A stretch of 64,000 nucleotides of DNA, from the NCBI RefSeq assembly GCF_026460985.1, contig NZ_JAPKNM010000025.1, forward strand, positions 1 through 64,000, read 5' to 3'. This document shows, in pieces, positions 8,714-17,888 of this stretch. The notes beneath the pieces were generated by a model. That model saw only the letters and a program-made list of their open reading frames with translations. It was not told the DNA's origin and ran no database searches. Position 1 is the stretch's first letter, and the number at the start of each line of letters is the position of its first letter. The stretch comes from Sphingomonas sp. (GTDB lineage Bacteria > Pseudomonadota > Alphaproteobacteria > Sphingomonadales > Sphingomonadaceae). The position numbers and the translations under genes were made by a program.

Positions 8714-9757
8714 ATGACCACCCCCCCGATCCACGAACTCACCGATCGCGCGCGCGACGTGTTCCGGATCGTCGTCGAATCCTATCTCGACAGCGGCGCG
8801 CCGGTGGGATCGCGCACCATCTCGAAGATATCGGCGCTCAACCTCTCGCCTGCCTCGATCCGCAACGTCATGCAGGATCTCGAGGAGGCCGGGCTGCTCG
8901 CCGCGCCGCATACCAGCGCGGGGCGCATGCCCACCGAGACCGGGCTGCGCCTCTTCGTCGACGGGATGATGCAAGCGAGCGCGCCCTCCGCCGAGGAGCG
9001 TGCCGCGATCGAGGCGCGCGCGGGGCAGGCGGGTCCGGTCGAGGAAGCGCTCGCCAGCACCACCGCCGCGCTCTCGGGCCTCTCCGCCTGCGCCGGGCTG
9101 GTGCTGGTGCCCAAGGCCGAGCCGGTGCTGCGCCAGTTCGGCTTCGTGCCCTTGAGCCGTGATCGCGCGCTCGCGGTGCTGGTGGGGGAGGACGGCTCGG
9201 TCGAGAATCGCGTGGTCGAACTGCCCGGCGGGATCGACCCGGTCTCGCTCCAGCAGGCGGCGAACTACATGAGCGCGATGCTCGCCGGGCTGACGCTCGC
9301 CGAGGCGCGGGCGCGGATCGAGCGCGACCTCAGCCAGCAGCGCGCGGCGCTCGACAGCGCCGCCGCGGCTTTGGTCGAGCGCGGGCTCGCGGTGTGGAGC
9401 GAGGATGGCGGCCGTCGCCCGGTGCTGATCGTGCGCGGCCAGGCGCGGCTGATCGACACCGCCGCGACCGAGGATCTCGACCGCGTCCGCCAGTTGCTCG
9501 ACGAGCTCGAAGGCAAGGAGGAGATCGCCCGGCTGCTCGACAGCGCGCGCGAAGGCGAGGCAACGCGCATTTTCATCGGATCGGAGAACAAGCTCTTTGC
9601 GTTGTCCGGCTCGTCGGTGATCGCCAAGCCGGTGCGCGCGCTCGACGGGCGCGTGGTCGGCGTGGTGGGCGTGATCGGCCCGACGCGGTTGAACTATGCG
9701 CGCGTCGTGCCCATGGTGGATTTCACGGCGGCCACTTTGGCCCGGTTGCTGGCCTGA
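8714..9757 (+). CDS. hrcA: Heat-inducible transcription repressor HrcA
   Basis: 347 aa, normal for HrcA. N-terminal winged helix: LTDRARDVFRIVVESYLDSGAPVGSRTISK followed by SPASIRNVMQDLEEAGLL and PHTSAGRMPTETGLRLFVD. The remaining 260 residues are the GAF-like dimerisation region, ending in the conserved GVVGVIGPTRLNYARVVPMV. HrcA represses chaperone operons by binding CIRCE operators (TTAGCACTC-N9-GAGTGCTAA). I looked for such a site upstream of hrcA, grpE and the other genes of the window and found none, so its targets lie elsewhere. It is co-oriented with grpE, 19 bp away. Confidence 0.96.
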   Translation: MTTPPIHELTDRARDVFRIVVESYLDSGAPVGSRTISKISALNLSPASIRNVMQDLEEAGLLAAPHTSAGRMPTETGLRLFVDGMMQASAPSAEERAAIEARAGQAGPVEEALASTTAALSGLSACAGLVLVPKAEPVLRQFGFVPLSRDRALAVLVGEDGSVENRVVELPGGIDPVSLQQAANYMSAMLAGLTLAEARARIERDLSQQRAALDSAAAALVERGLAVWSEDGGRRPVLIVRGQARLIDTAATEDLDRVRQLLDELEGKEEIARLLDSAREGEATRIFIGSENKLFALSGSSVIAKPVRALDGRVVGVVGVIGPTRLNYARVVPMVDFTAATLARLLA

Positions 9758-9776
9758 AAAATCGAAACAGGAAATC

Positions 9777-10343
9777 ATGTCGAACGAGAACGAGAAGATG
9801 AGCGCGGACGTGCAGGACGCGGAGACCAACCTTCGCGAGGAAACCGCCGAGGGCGCGCCTGAGGTGGCCGAGCACGATCGCGCCGCCGAGCTGGAGGCGC
9901 AGCTCGCCGAGGCGCAGGCCGCGGTGCTCTATGCGCAGGCCGAGACGCAGAATGTCCGCCGCCGCGCCGAGAAGGAAGTGCAGGACGCCCGCGCTTATGC
10001 CGCGACGGGCTTCGCGCGCGACATATTGTCGGTTGCCGACAATCTCGCCCGCGCGCTGGCGGCGATCCCGGCCGAGCTGCGCGAGGACGACAAGCTCAAG
10101 GGCCTCGTCACCGGGCTCGAGGCGACGGGCCGCGAGATCGATTCGGTGTTCGCACGCCACGGCATCTCGAAGATCGTCGCGATCGGCGAGCCGCTCGACC
10201 CCAATCGCCACCAGGCGATGATGGAGCTGCCCAGCGCCGATGCCGAGCCGGGCACGATCGTCCAGGAGATCCAGACCGGCTATATGATCAAGGACCGGCT
10301 GCTGCGCCCCGCATTGGTCGGCGTCGCCAAGAAGCCCGACTGA
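9777..10343 (+). CDS. grpE: Nucleotide exchange factor GrpE
   Basis: 188 aa. Acidic unstructured N-terminus, then a long coiled coil (LEAQLAEAQAAVLYAQAETQ, NVRRRAEKEVQDAR) and the C-terminal beta domain with the family ending (LDPNRHQAMMELPS, GTIVQEIQTGYMIKDRLLRP, ALVGVAKKP). GrpE releases ADP from DnaK. The start at 9777 follows AACAGGAAATC. hrcA-grpE is a standard heat-shock pair; dnaK and dnaJ are not in this window. Confidence 0.96.
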   Translation: MSNENEKMSADVQDAETNLREETAEGAPEVAEHDRAAELEAQLAEAQAAVLYAQAETQNVRRRAEKEVQDARAYAATGFARDILSVADNLARALAAIPAELREDDKLKGLVTGLEATGREIDSVFARHGISKIVAIGEPLDPNRHQAMMELPSADAEPGTIVQEIQTGYMIKDRLLRPALVGVAKKPD

Positions 10344-10572
10344 GCCCGCCCCAAGCGGCTTTCATGACGCTTTTTTCATTTGACCTTGCCCGGCGCGATC
10401 GCCACTTCGCGCCCGGGCACGCAGCCGCGCGCCTTTTTCCGCAACGGTCCTCGAGAAGGGTCATGTCCAGCAACGATCATAGTCGATCGACCGAGCCGTC
10501 CGAGGCCGTCGCGCTGAGCTGATCCGTCACCTCGCGCCGGCCCCGGGCGGCCGGTCGGCAGTGAGGTGTATC

Positions 10573-11019
10573 ATGAACGCAGCCATCCGTTTCCTCGCAG
10601 ACCTGCGCCGCATCGGCGGCGGGCGCGATGCCCATGCGCTGTTCGACGAGCGGCTGACCTTCGGGCAGAAGCTCGCCGACCGCGTCGCCGCCGTGGGCGG
10701 CTCCTGGGGCTTCATCATCGGGTTCGGCGTCTTCCTCGGTGGTTGGGCGATCCTCAACACCGTGGTCCTCGCCGCGCACGCCTTCGATCCCTTTCCCTTC
10801 ATCTTCCTCAATTTGATGCTGTCGATGCTCGCCGCGCTGCAGGCGCCGGTGATCATGATGAGCCAGAACCGCCAGGCGGCAAAGGATCGGTTCGAAGCGC
10901 GGCTCGACTATGAGACCAACCAGCGCGCCGAGGCGCAGATCGAGGCACTGCACGACAAGATCGACGCGCTGCGGGAGGAGGTAGCGCGGCTGGCGGCGCA
11001 GCCGATGGGGCGGGGGTGA
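10573..11019 (+). CDS. DUF1003 membrane protein
   Basis: 148 aa. Two predicted membrane spans: GSWGFIIGFGVFLGGWAILN and FPFIFLNLMLSMLAALQAPV. They are followed by MMSQNRQAAKDRFEARLDYE, the DUF1003 hallmark, and an amphipathic coiled-coil tail. The ATG at 10573 follows GTGAGGTG. The family is a conserved inner-membrane protein of unknown role. The 229 bp between grpE and this gene hold no other gene and no clear terminator that I can define. Confidence 0.85.
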   Translation: MNAAIRFLADLRRIGGGRDAHALFDERLTFGQKLADRVAAVGGSWGFIIGFGVFLGGWAILNTVVLAAHAFDPFPFIFLNLMLSMLAALQAPVIMMSQNRQAAKDRFEARLDYETNQRAEAQIEALHDKIDALREEVARLAAQPMGRG

Positions 11020-11061
11020 CGAAGAAAGAGAGGCCGGGCTGGCATTTAGCCTCCTACTTTT

Positions 11062-11208
11062 CCCCTCCCTGCAAGGGAGGGGCCAGGGGTGGGTTTAGCG
11101 TCGGGCGAGGCTCGATGCCTCGTCCGATGCTTTTTGCTGGGCGATGAGTCTTTTGGGCGCGCAGACGCGCGCACCCACCCCAACCCCTCCCTGCAAGCAG
11201 GGAGGGGC
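11062..11208. repeat. Type A intergenic element, copy 2 (reverse orientation)
   Basis: The same modules as the other type A copies, in reverse order: the outer hairpin (11062-11082), GGGTGGGT, the central hairpin, AGTCTTTTGGGCGCGCAGAC, and ACCCACCCCAACCCCTCCC. Central hairpin: arms 11098-11111 and 11117-11130 around loop TCGAT. The arms are not exact complements; both deviations are G-T pairs on the plus strand. The hairpin is followed by TTTTTGC, as in an intrinsic terminator for the DUF1003 gene. Confidence 0.75.
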
Positions 11209-11241
11209 GTGTTGTTAGTCGAAGGTCGGCACATTCGCTAT

Positions 11242-11256
11242 TGCGGATCATTCGCA
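11242..11256. promoter_or_regulatory. Fur-box-like palindrome
   Basis: TGCGGATCATTCGCA: six-base arms with one mismatch around a three-base centre, in the context TATTGCGG..TTCGCATTAA. It resembles alphaproteobacterial Fur sites (GCGAAT..TTCGC type) and matches the palindrome upstream of the PepSY gene at 62110. It lies 57 bp upstream of the 132-aa gene. The assignment to Fur is inference. Confidence 0.45.
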
Positions 11257-11312
11257 TTAAACGCTAGAGGCCGAATCGGCTCGCTATCGGGCCGGCCGCA
11301 AGCGGGGGTATC

Positions 11313-11711
11313 GTGTACCAGTATCTCGATCGAACGGTGTCGGACCTTGCCGCTTCGGACGCATTGCTCGTCTGGGCGATGCGCCAATGGGTCGATGCGA
11401 TGCGTGGCGGGCGCTGCCCCTGCGCGGCGATCGGCCCGACGTTCGCGTCGCGGCGGCTCTCGGGGATGCTGCCCGATTTCAACATCGCGATGATGCTGCT
11501 CGATCGCGAAGGGCAGGCGCAGCTCCAGTTCGGCGCAGTCGCCTGCGGCCGCGTGAGCGACGACGAGGCGCTGCTGCTCGCGCTCCATGCTGCGGCTGCG
11601 CGCGGTGAAGAAAAGCTTGTCGCGCGAATCGCCGAAGCGCTGGTAAGGCCCGACGCGCAGCGCTCGCTCCAGTTCGCCGCTGGGCGCATCGCGCAGTTCA
11701 TGGCGGCCTGA
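11313..11711 (+). CDS. Hypothetical protein, 132 aa
   Basis: I do not recognise the family. It is a soluble, largely helical protein without signal peptide or membrane segment. Features: RGGRCPCAAIGPTFASRRL with a CPC pair (about residues 31-49), a central MLPDFNIAMMLLDREGQAQL, and a helical C-terminus. The start is GTG at 11313 after AGCGGGGG. A Fur-box-like palindrome lies upstream and a ferredoxin-NADP reductase follows 41 bp downstream in the same direction. An iron-linked role is therefore possible but rests only on this context. Confidence 0.65.
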   Translation: MYQYLDRTVSDLAASDALLVWAMRQWVDAMRGGRCPCAAIGPTFASRRLSGMLPDFNIAMMLLDREGQAQLQFGAVACGRVSDDEALLLALHAAAARGEEKLVARIAEALVRPDAQRSLQFAAGRIAQFMAA

Positions 11712-11752
11712 GCCGCATTCTACGCATCAACCAGGACTTTCAGGACTTTTCG

Positions 11753-12568
11753 ATGAACATGCACGCCCGCCCGCCGCAGCTGCTCCCCGAGCATGCCGCC
11801 TTCCAGACTTGCCAGGTGCGCTGGGTGCGGCATTGGAACGAGCATCTGTTCAGCTTCGCGATCGAGCGTCCCGCCAGCTTCCGCTTCCGTTCGGGCGAGT
11901 TCGTGATGATCGGGCTCGAGGGCGAGGGGAAGCCGCTGATGCGCGCTTATTCGATCGCCAGCCCGACCTGGTCCGACGAGCTCGAATTCCTCTCGATCAA
12001 GGTGCCCGACGGGCCGCTCACCTCGCGGCTCCAGACGATCCGCGCGGGCGACCAGCTCTATCTCGGCAAGAAGCCCACCGGCACGCTCGTCGCCGACGCT
12101 TTGCTGCCCGGGCGGCGGCTGTTCCTGCTCTCGACGGGCACGGGGCTCGCGCCCTTCCTCAGCCTCGCACGCGATCCCGACATCTACGATGCCTTCGGCC
12201 AGATCGTGATCGTCCACTCGACGCGGCGCGTCAGCGACCTTGCCTATCATGACGAGCTCACCGCGCAGCTCGCCGGCGATCCGCTGGTCGCGGACCAGGC
12301 GCTGCTCCAGTTCCACTACATCCCCACCGTCACGCGCGAGCCCTTCCGCACCACCGGCCGGATCGGGCAGCTGATCGAGGATGGCTGGCTGTTCCAGCCG
12401 CCGGTCGCGGGCGATCGCGCACTCAACCCGGAGACCGACCGGGTGATGCTGTGCGGTAGCAGCGAGATGATCCGCGATTTCTCGGCGATGCTCGAGCGCC
12501 ACGGCTTCGTCGAAGGCTCGAACGCCAATCCCGGCACCTTCGTGGTCGAGCGGGCGTTCGTGGGGTGA
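11753..12568 (+). CDS. fpr: Ferredoxin--NADP reductase
   Basis: 271 aa, typical for bacterial subclass FPR. The FAD domain has the RxYS motif (LMRAYSIASP, about residues 63-72). The NADP domain has LLSTGTGLAPFLSLARD (about 125-141) and CGSSEMIRDF near the C-terminus; the protein ends in ERAFVG. It transfers electrons between NADPH and ferredoxin or flavodoxin, for oxidative-stress defence or iron-sulfur enzyme support. It follows the Fur-linked hypothetical gene by 41 bp and may be co-transcribed with it. Confidence 0.93.
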   Translation: MNMHARPPQLLPEHAAFQTCQVRWVRHWNEHLFSFAIERPASFRFRSGEFVMIGLEGEGKPLMRAYSIASPTWSDELEFLSIKVPDGPLTSRLQTIRAGDQLYLGKKPTGTLVADALLPGRRLFLLSTGTGLAPFLSLARDPDIYDAFGQIVIVHSTRRVSDLAYHDELTAQLAGDPLVADQALLQFHYIPTVTREPFRTTGRIGQLIEDGWLFQPPVAGDRALNPETDRVMLCGSSEMIRDFSAMLERHGFVEGSNANPGTFVVERAFVG

Positions 12569-12592
12569 GGTGACGGTGCACTAGAATTTTCC

Positions 12593-12671
12593 GTTCGTGC
12601 TGAGCTTGTCGAAGCACCGTCCTTCCTCCGGCTGAAGAAAAGAACGGCCCTTCGACAAGCTCAGGGCTAAC
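12593..12671. repeat. Type D-like paired inverted repeat, copy 3
   Basis: Left arm GTTCGTGCTGAGCTTGTCGA, right arm TTCGACAAGCTCAGGGCTAA. The self-folding cores (GCTGAGCTTGTCGAAGC and its partner) are of a type widespread in proteobacterial intergenic DNA. Unlike the other D copies, the ends are not GTCA/TGAC. Located between fpr and glnD. Confidence 0.65.
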
Positions 12672-12744
12672 GGGGAAATGAGTCGTCGCAACCAAGACCG
12701 CGCAGGCAGTGGCATCTGCGACGCCGTTCCCCTATCTCCACGCC

Positions 12745-15492
12745 ATGTCCTCGCGCTTCGATTCCGTCCCCCACCGCCGCGCATTGATCGACCGGCGGGC
12801 GATCGCCGAACGGCTTGCCGGGCTGGAGGCGAAGGATGCGACCGCGCTGCGCCGCGCGGCGACCGTCGAGCTCAAGGCGGCGCTCGACGCGGGACAGGCG
12901 GAGATCGCCCGCCGGCTCGCCGAGCACCCCTCGCGCGGGCACGAGATGGCGGCGGCGGGGGCGTTCCTGATCGATCAGTTGCTCCGCCTGCTCTGGGATT
13001 TCACCACCCAGCGGCTGCATCCGAACCACAACCCCACCTCGGCGGAACGGCTCACCTTGATCGCGGTCGGCGGCTATGGCCGCGGCGAGATGGCGCCGCA
13101 TTCGGACATCGATATCGGCTTCCTCACCCCGTGGAAGGTCGCCAGCTGGTGCGAGCAGGTCATCGAATCCATGCTCTATTCGCTGTGGGACATGCAGCTG
13201 AAGGTCGGCCATTCGTCGCGGTCGCTCGACGACATGGTCCGCCAGGCCAAGGCCGACGTGACCGTGCGCACCGCCTTGCTCGAGGCGCGCTACGTCTGGG
13301 GCGACACCGCGCTCTATGACGAGGCCGCGGCGCGCTTCAAGGCCGAGGTCCAGGCCGATACCGCGCGCGCGTTCATCACCGAGAAGCTCGCCGAGCGCGA
13401 CGCGCGGCACAAGCGCATGGGCGACAGCCGCTATGTCGTCGAGCCCAACGTCAAGGAGGGCAAGGGCGGGTTGCGCGATCTCCACGCGCTCTTCTGGATC
13501 GGCAAATATGCGTACAATGTCCGCGAGCCTGCCGAGCTGGTCGGGGCGGGGCTGCTCACCGCGCACGAATATCGCCAGTTCCGCCGCGCCGAGAATTTCC
13601 TCTGGGCGGTGCGCTGCCAGCTGCACTTGCTCACCGGCCGCGCCGAGGACCGGCTGACCTTCGACGTCCAGCGCGAGATCGCCGAGCGGATGCGCTACGC
13701 CGACCGGCCGGGCAAGTCGAAGGTCGAGCGCTTCATGCATTTCTACTTCCTCCAGGCGAAGGTGGTGGGGGACCTTACCGGCGTGTTCCTCGCGCATCTG
13801 GACGAGAAGTTCGCGGCGCGGGGCAGCCGCTTCGGCTTCCCGCGGCTGTTCAAGAGCCCGCGCAAGCTCAACGGCTTCACGCTCGAGCGCGGGCGGCTGG
13901 CGATCCCGCGCGACAGCTTCCTCCAGGAGGACCCGGTCCGGCTGATCGAACTGTTCCAGCTCGCCGACCTCCACGGGCTCGAGATCCACCCCCTCGCGAT
14001 GCGCGCGGCGGCGCGCGACGCCAAGCTCGTGGACGACGTCCGCGAGAATCCGCGCGCCAACGCGCTGTTCCTCGACGTGCTGACTTCGCCGCGCACGCCC
14101 GAAATGGTGCTCCGCTGGATGAACGAGGCCGGCGTGTTCGGCCGCTTCGTGCCCGATTTCGGCCGCGTCGTCGCGCAGATGCAGTTCGACATGTACCATC
14201 ATTATACGGTGGACGAGCATTCGATCCGCGCGATCGGACTGCTCAACCAGATCGAGAAGGGCGACCTCAAGGAAGACCATCCGCTCGCGACCGGCATCTT
14301 CGAGCAGGTGGTGTCGCGGCGCGTGCTGTTCGTGGCGGTGCTGCTCCACGACATCGCCAAGGGGCGCGGCGGCGACCATTCGGTGCTCGGCGCCGAAGTG
14401 GCCGAGCGGCTGTGCCCGCGGCTGGGGCTGAGCCCCGCCGAGACCGAGACCGTGGCGTGGCTGGTGCGCTGGCACCTGCTGATGGCGGCGACCGCGTTCA
14501 AGCGCGACCTCAGCGACTTCAAGACGATCCTCGACTTCGCCGAGATGGTGCAGAGCCCCGAGCGGCTGCGCATGCTGCTGGTGCTGACGATCGTCGACAT
14601 CCGCGCGGTGGGCCCCGGCGTCTGGAACAGCTGGAAGCGCCAGTTGCTCACCAATCTGTTCGAGGCGGCCGAGGAAGTGCTGCGGCTCGGCCACAAGCAG
14701 AAGGGGCGCGGCGAGCGCGTCGCGGCCAAGCAGGCGGCGCTGGCGGAAGTGCTCGGCTGGGGCGAGGCGCGGATGGCGGCGCTCGAGAAGCGGCTGACCG
14801 AACCCTATTGGATCGCCGAGCCGCTCGACGTGCTCGAGCGCAACGCGCGGCAGATCGACGCGGCGGGGGAGAAGCAGCTCTCGATCGAGGCGCAGGTCTA
14901 TCCCGATCGCGGCGCGACGCTGGTGACGGTCTATGCCTCGGACCATCCGGGGCTGTTCTACCGCATCGCCGGGGCGATCCATGTCGCGGGCGGCAACATC
15001 ATCGACGCGCGCATCCACACCACGCGCGACGGCATGGCGCTCGACAATTTCCTCGTCCAGGACCCGCTCGGCCGCCCGTTCGACGAGGAGGCGCGGCTCA
15101 ACCGGATCAAGACGAGCATCGCCGACGCGCTCGCCAACCGCGCCAAGCTGCAGGAACGGCTCAAGACCAAGCCGCTGCCCCGCCTGCGCGCCGACGCCTT
15201 CACGATCGAGCCCAACGTGCTGATCGACAACAAGGCGTCGAACCGCTTCACCGTGATCGAAGTCAATGCGCGCGACCGGCCGGCCTTGCTCTGCCACCTC
15301 GCCTATGCGCTGTTCCAGTCGAAGGTGACGATCCACTCGGCGCATGTCGCCACTTATGGCGAGCGCGCGGTCGACACCTTCTACCTGACCGATCTGATCG
15401 GTGATAAGATCGAGAGCGCGGCGCGGCTGAAGACGATCGAGCGCCGCCTGCTCGAAGCGGCGGCGGGACAGGACATCGCCCAGGCCGCCTGA
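12745..15492 (+). CDS. glnD: Bifunctional PII uridylyltransferase / uridylyl-removing enzyme
   Basis: 915 aa from the ATG at 12745; a GTG at 12709 would add 12 residues and cannot be excluded. Domains in order: nucleotidyltransferase with GGYGRGEMAPHSDIDIGFL (about residues 104-122); the PII-UTase linker domain with RDLHALFWIGKY; an HD hydrolase domain with HHYTVDEHSIRAIGLLNQIE and LLHDIAKGRGGDHSVLGAEV (about 485-550); and two C-terminal ACT domains (VYASDHPGLFYRIAGAIHVA; VNARDRPALLCHLAYALFQS). GlnD senses glutamine and uridylylates or deuridylylates PII, controlling nitrogen assimilation. All catalytic motifs look intact. A VOC protein follows 14 bp downstream and may be co-transcribed. Confidence 0.96.
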   Translation: MSSRFDSVPHRRALIDRRAIAERLAGLEAKDATALRRAATVELKAALDAGQAEIARRLAEHPSRGHEMAAAGAFLIDQLLRLLWDFTTQRLHPNHNPTSAERLTLIAVGGYGRGEMAPHSDIDIGFLTPWKVASWCEQVIESMLYSLWDMQLKVGHSSRSLDDMVRQAKADVTVRTALLEARYVWGDTALYDEAAARFKAEVQADTARAFITEKLAERDARHKRMGDSRYVVEPNVKEGKGGLRDLHALFWIGKYAYNVREPAELVGAGLLTAHEYRQFRRAENFLWAVRCQLHLLTGRAEDRLTFDVQREIAERMRYADRPGKSKVERFMHFYFLQAKVVGDLTGVFLAHLDEKFAARGSRFGFPRLFKSPRKLNGFTLERGRLAIPRDSFLQEDPVRLIELFQLADLHGLEIHPLAMRAAARDAKLVDDVRENPRANALFLDVLTSPRTPEMVLRWMNEAGVFGRFVPDFGRVVAQMQFDMYHHYTVDEHSIRAIGLLNQIEKGDLKEDHPLATGIFEQVVSRRVLFVAVLLHDIAKGRGGDHSVLGAEVAERLCPRLGLSPAETETVAWLVRWHLLMAATAFKRDLSDFKTILDFAEMVQSPERLRMLLVLTIVDIRAVGPGVWNSWKRQLLTNLFEAAEEVLRLGHKQKGRGERVAAKQAALAEVLGWGEARMAALEKRLTEPYWIAEPLDVLERNARQIDAAGEKQLSIEAQVYPDRGATLVTVYASDHPGLFYRIAGAIHVAGGNIIDARIHTTRDGMALDNFLVQDPLGRPFDEEARLNRIKTSIADALANRAKLQERLKTKPLPRLRADAFTIEPNVLIDNKASNRFTVIEVNARDRPALLCHLAYALFQSKVTIHSAHVATYGERAVDTFYLTDLIGDKIESAARLKTIERRLLEAAAGQDIAQAA

Positions 15493-15506
15493 CAAGGGGG
15501 ACATGC

Positions 15507-15890
15507 ATGCCCGTAATTGGAATCGGCGGCTTCTTCTTTCGCGCGCAGGACCCGGAGGGGCTCGCGACCTGGTATCGCGAGACGCTGGGCGTCGGCGGCG
15601 GCTGCGGCAAGGACGAGCTGGGACAATCGAGCGAGTGGTTCTGGTATCCCGAGCCCGGCCCGGTGGTGTTCGCGCCGTTCAAGGCGAGCACCGATTATTT
15701 CGCGGCGGACAAGAGCTGCATGCTCAACCTGCGCGTGCGCGACCTCGACGGGCTGCTCGAGCAGCTCAACGCGCTGGGGATCGATATCACCACCAAGGAG
15801 GAATGGGACACGCCCGAGACGGGCCGCTTCGCGCGGATCCATGACCCCGAGGGGAATCCCATCGAATTGTGGGAGCCGCCGGCGGGGTGA
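15507..15890 (+). CDS. VOC (glyoxalase/bleomycin-resistance fold) protein
   Basis: 127 aa, a single VOC unit of paired beta-alpha-beta-beta-beta modules: IGIGGFFFRAQDPEGLATWY, LGVGGGCG, FAPFKASTDYF, then CMLNLRVRDLDGLLEQLNAL and the closing metal-site strand FARIHDPEGNPIELWEPP, whose glutamate is a usual metal ligand. Such proteins act on small molecules; the substrate cannot be read from sequence. It begins 14 bp after glnD. Confidence 0.85.
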   Translation: MPVIGIGGFFFRAQDPEGLATWYRETLGVGGGCGKDELGQSSEWFWYPEPGPVVFAPFKASTDYFAADKSCMLNLRVRDLDGLLEQLNALGIDITTKEEWDTPETGRFARIHDPEGNPIELWEPPAG

Positions 15891-16047
15891 GCGCGGGGTA
15901 GGGCTGGATTGCCGAAGGCGAGGGTCGCGCGACCGCTATGGATCTTGAAGCGGCATTTCATTCACGTCGCCAGTGGGTGGTTAGCGGACAAATAGCCTCG
16001 AAGCCCATCAGGGCATACGAAGCGGTGCATTCGTCGAACGAAAGGCT

Positions 16048-17697
16048 ATGCTGGCGGCCATGAGCCACCATCCTGTCCCCCCGGGTTCCCTTTCCCCCTC
16101 TCTCGTTTCGCGTCGCACCGCGTTGGCGATGCTGTCGTCGTCCGCCGCGTTGGCCGCATGCAGCAGTGGCGGCGGTGGGTCGCCCACGCCGACCCCCGCG
16201 CCAACGCCAACTCCCACGCCTACTCCCACGGCGACGCCTACGCCGGTTTCGGGGCCCGCATGGTTCGGCTATGGCCGCGATGCGCAGCACACGGCCGTGA
16301 GCGCGATCGCGTCGCAGGATCTCGGGCGCATCGCCTGGTCGTCGCCCGTCGACCTCGCGCCGCAATATACTGCCTCCGGTGCGCTGCTTACCCATTACGG
16401 CTCGCCGGTCGTGACGACGAACAACACCGTGGTGATTCCGGTGAAGACCATGGCCACCGGCGGCTACCGCGTCGAAGGCCGCGATGGCGCGACCGGCGCG
16501 CTCTTGTGGTCGGCGGCCACCGATTATGTCATGCCCCCGCGCAACTGGTTGCCGCCATACAATCTGCTCCTCACGCAGCAGGGCCGCCTCTATGCGCCGG
16601 GTGCTGGCGGCAAGCTGATGATGCGCGCCGACGCGGACGCGGCCAACGGGACATTCGCAGCGCAGATTTTCTACGGCGCGGCGACATACAACGCCAATCC
16701 CGCCGCATTCGACGCCAGCGTCTTCATCAACACCCCGATCACCGCGGACGCGAACGGCAACCTCTTCTTCGGCTTCGTCGTGACGGGCGCGAACCCCGCG
16801 GGGCTGGTCAGCGGCATCGCGCGCGTCTCGCCCGGCGGCACGGGCATCTGGGTCGGCGCCGCCACGGCGGCGGGCGATCCTTCAGTTCAGAAGCCCGCCA
16901 TGAATTGCGCGCCCGCCCTCTCGATTGACGGTGGCACCGTCTACATCGCGGTGAACAGGGGCTCGACGGGCGCGACGCAGACGGGCTTCCTGCTCGCGCT
17001 CGACAGCACGACGCTCGCGACCCGCGCCAGGGTCGCGCTGACGGACCCGAACCTGCTCACCCCCGCGCGCATCAGCGACGACGGCACGGCATCGCCGGTG
17101 ATCGGCCCCGATGGTCGCGTGTTCTACGGCGTGCTGGAATCGCAGTTTCCGACGCACAATGCGCGCGGCTGGCTGCTGCAGTTCGATGCCCTGCTCAATC
17201 CGGTGGGCGTCCCGGGCAGCTTCGGCTGGGATGTGTCGCCCAGCGTGATCCCCGCTTCGATGGTGCCGTCCTATACGGGCACGTCGACCTATCTGCTTGC
17301 GCAGAAGTACAACAATTATTTCGGGGTGGGTACGGGCGACGGACTCAACCGGATGGCCGTGCTGGACCCGAAGGCGAGCCAGGCCGACCCGGTCGTGCCG
17401 GGCGTGCAGGTGATGCGCGAAGTGCTGACGATCCTCGGGCCCACGCTGGACGGAAGTTCAGCCACGGCGCGGCGCGAATGGTGCATCAACACGATGGCCG
17501 CGGATCCGCTGCGCAGGTCGGTCCTCGCGAACAACGAGGATGGCGTGCTGTACCGCTGGGACCTGGGCACGAACACGTTGTCACAGGGCGTGCGGCTCAA
17601 CACCGGCCTCGGTCAGGCCTATACGCCGACGCTGGTGGGCGCCGATGGCGCGGTGTACGCGATCAGCAACGCGACCTTGTATTCGATCCGCGCCTAG
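16048..17697 (+). CDS. Secreted beta-propeller (PQQ-like repeat) lipoprotein
   Basis: 549 aa. An N-terminal signal (SRRTALAMLSSSAALAACSS) gives a lipobox LAAC. It is followed by a low-complexity Pro-Thr tether (PTPTPAPTPTPTPTPTATPT) that would hold the domain away from the membrane. The rest reads as a PQQ-type beta propeller: WFGYGRDAQHTAVS, GRIAWSSPVDL, RVEGRDGATGALLWS, LYRWDLGTNTLSQG, YAISNATLYSI. No haem site or clear catalytic residues. The stop codon TAG at 17695-17697 lies within the CTAG that bounds the type C element downstream. It is convergent with a di-haem peroxidase gene, so a shared periplasmic redox role is possible but unproven. Confidence 0.75.
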   Translation: MLAAMSHHPVPPGSLSPSLVSRRTALAMLSSSAALAACSSGGGGSPTPTPAPTPTPTPTPTATPTPVSGPAWFGYGRDAQHTAVSAIASQDLGRIAWSSPVDLAPQYTASGALLTHYGSPVVTTNNTVVIPVKTMATGGYRVEGRDGATGALLWSAATDYVMPPRNWLPPYNLLLTQQGRLYAPGAGGKLMMRADADAANGTFAAQIFYGAATYNANPAAFDASVFINTPITADANGNLFFGFVVTGANPAGLVSGIARVSPGGTGIWVGAATAAGDPSVQKPAMNCAPALSIDGGTVYIAVNRGSTGATQTGFLLALDSTTLATRARVALTDPNLLTPARISDDGTASPVIGPDGRVFYGVLESQFPTHNARGWLLQFDALLNPVGVPGSFGWDVSPSVIPASMVPSYTGTSTYLLAQKYNNYFGVGTGDGLNRMAVLDPKASQADPVVPGVQVMREVLTILGPTLDGSSATARREWCINTMAADPLRRSVLANNEDGVLYRWDLGTNTLSQGVRLNTGLGQAYTPTLVGADGAVYAISNATLYSIRA

Positions 17698-17888
17698 GCC
17701 GTATCGACATTCAGACGAGCGAGGCCTTTCCATCCTCCCCCGCCAGGGGGAGGTGGCACGCGCAGCGTGACGGAGGGGGCGGAGCCACTGCGCTCCATTG
17801 GAGAGCGCGTCGCTTACCTCCCCCTCCGACGCCTTCGGCGCCACCTCCCCCTGGCGGGGGAGGATTTTGAATGTCGATCCGCGCCTAG
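17694..17888. mobile_element. Type C element, copy 1 (MITE-like)
   Basis: 195 bp bounded by CTAG at both ends. Inside lie ATCGACATTCA (17703-17713) on the left and its exact reverse complement TGAATGTCGAT (17868-17878) on the right. The interior contains CCTCCCCCGCCAGGGGGAGG, GTGGCACGCGCAGCGTGACG and the inverted return ACCTCCCCCTCCGACGCC..CCTGGCGGGGGAGG. The second copy (61574-61764) is nearly the same. The left end carries the stop codon of the upstream gene. An 18-base direct repeat TCGATCCGCGCCTAGGCC occurs at 17683-17700 and 17874-17891. Confidence 0.65.
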
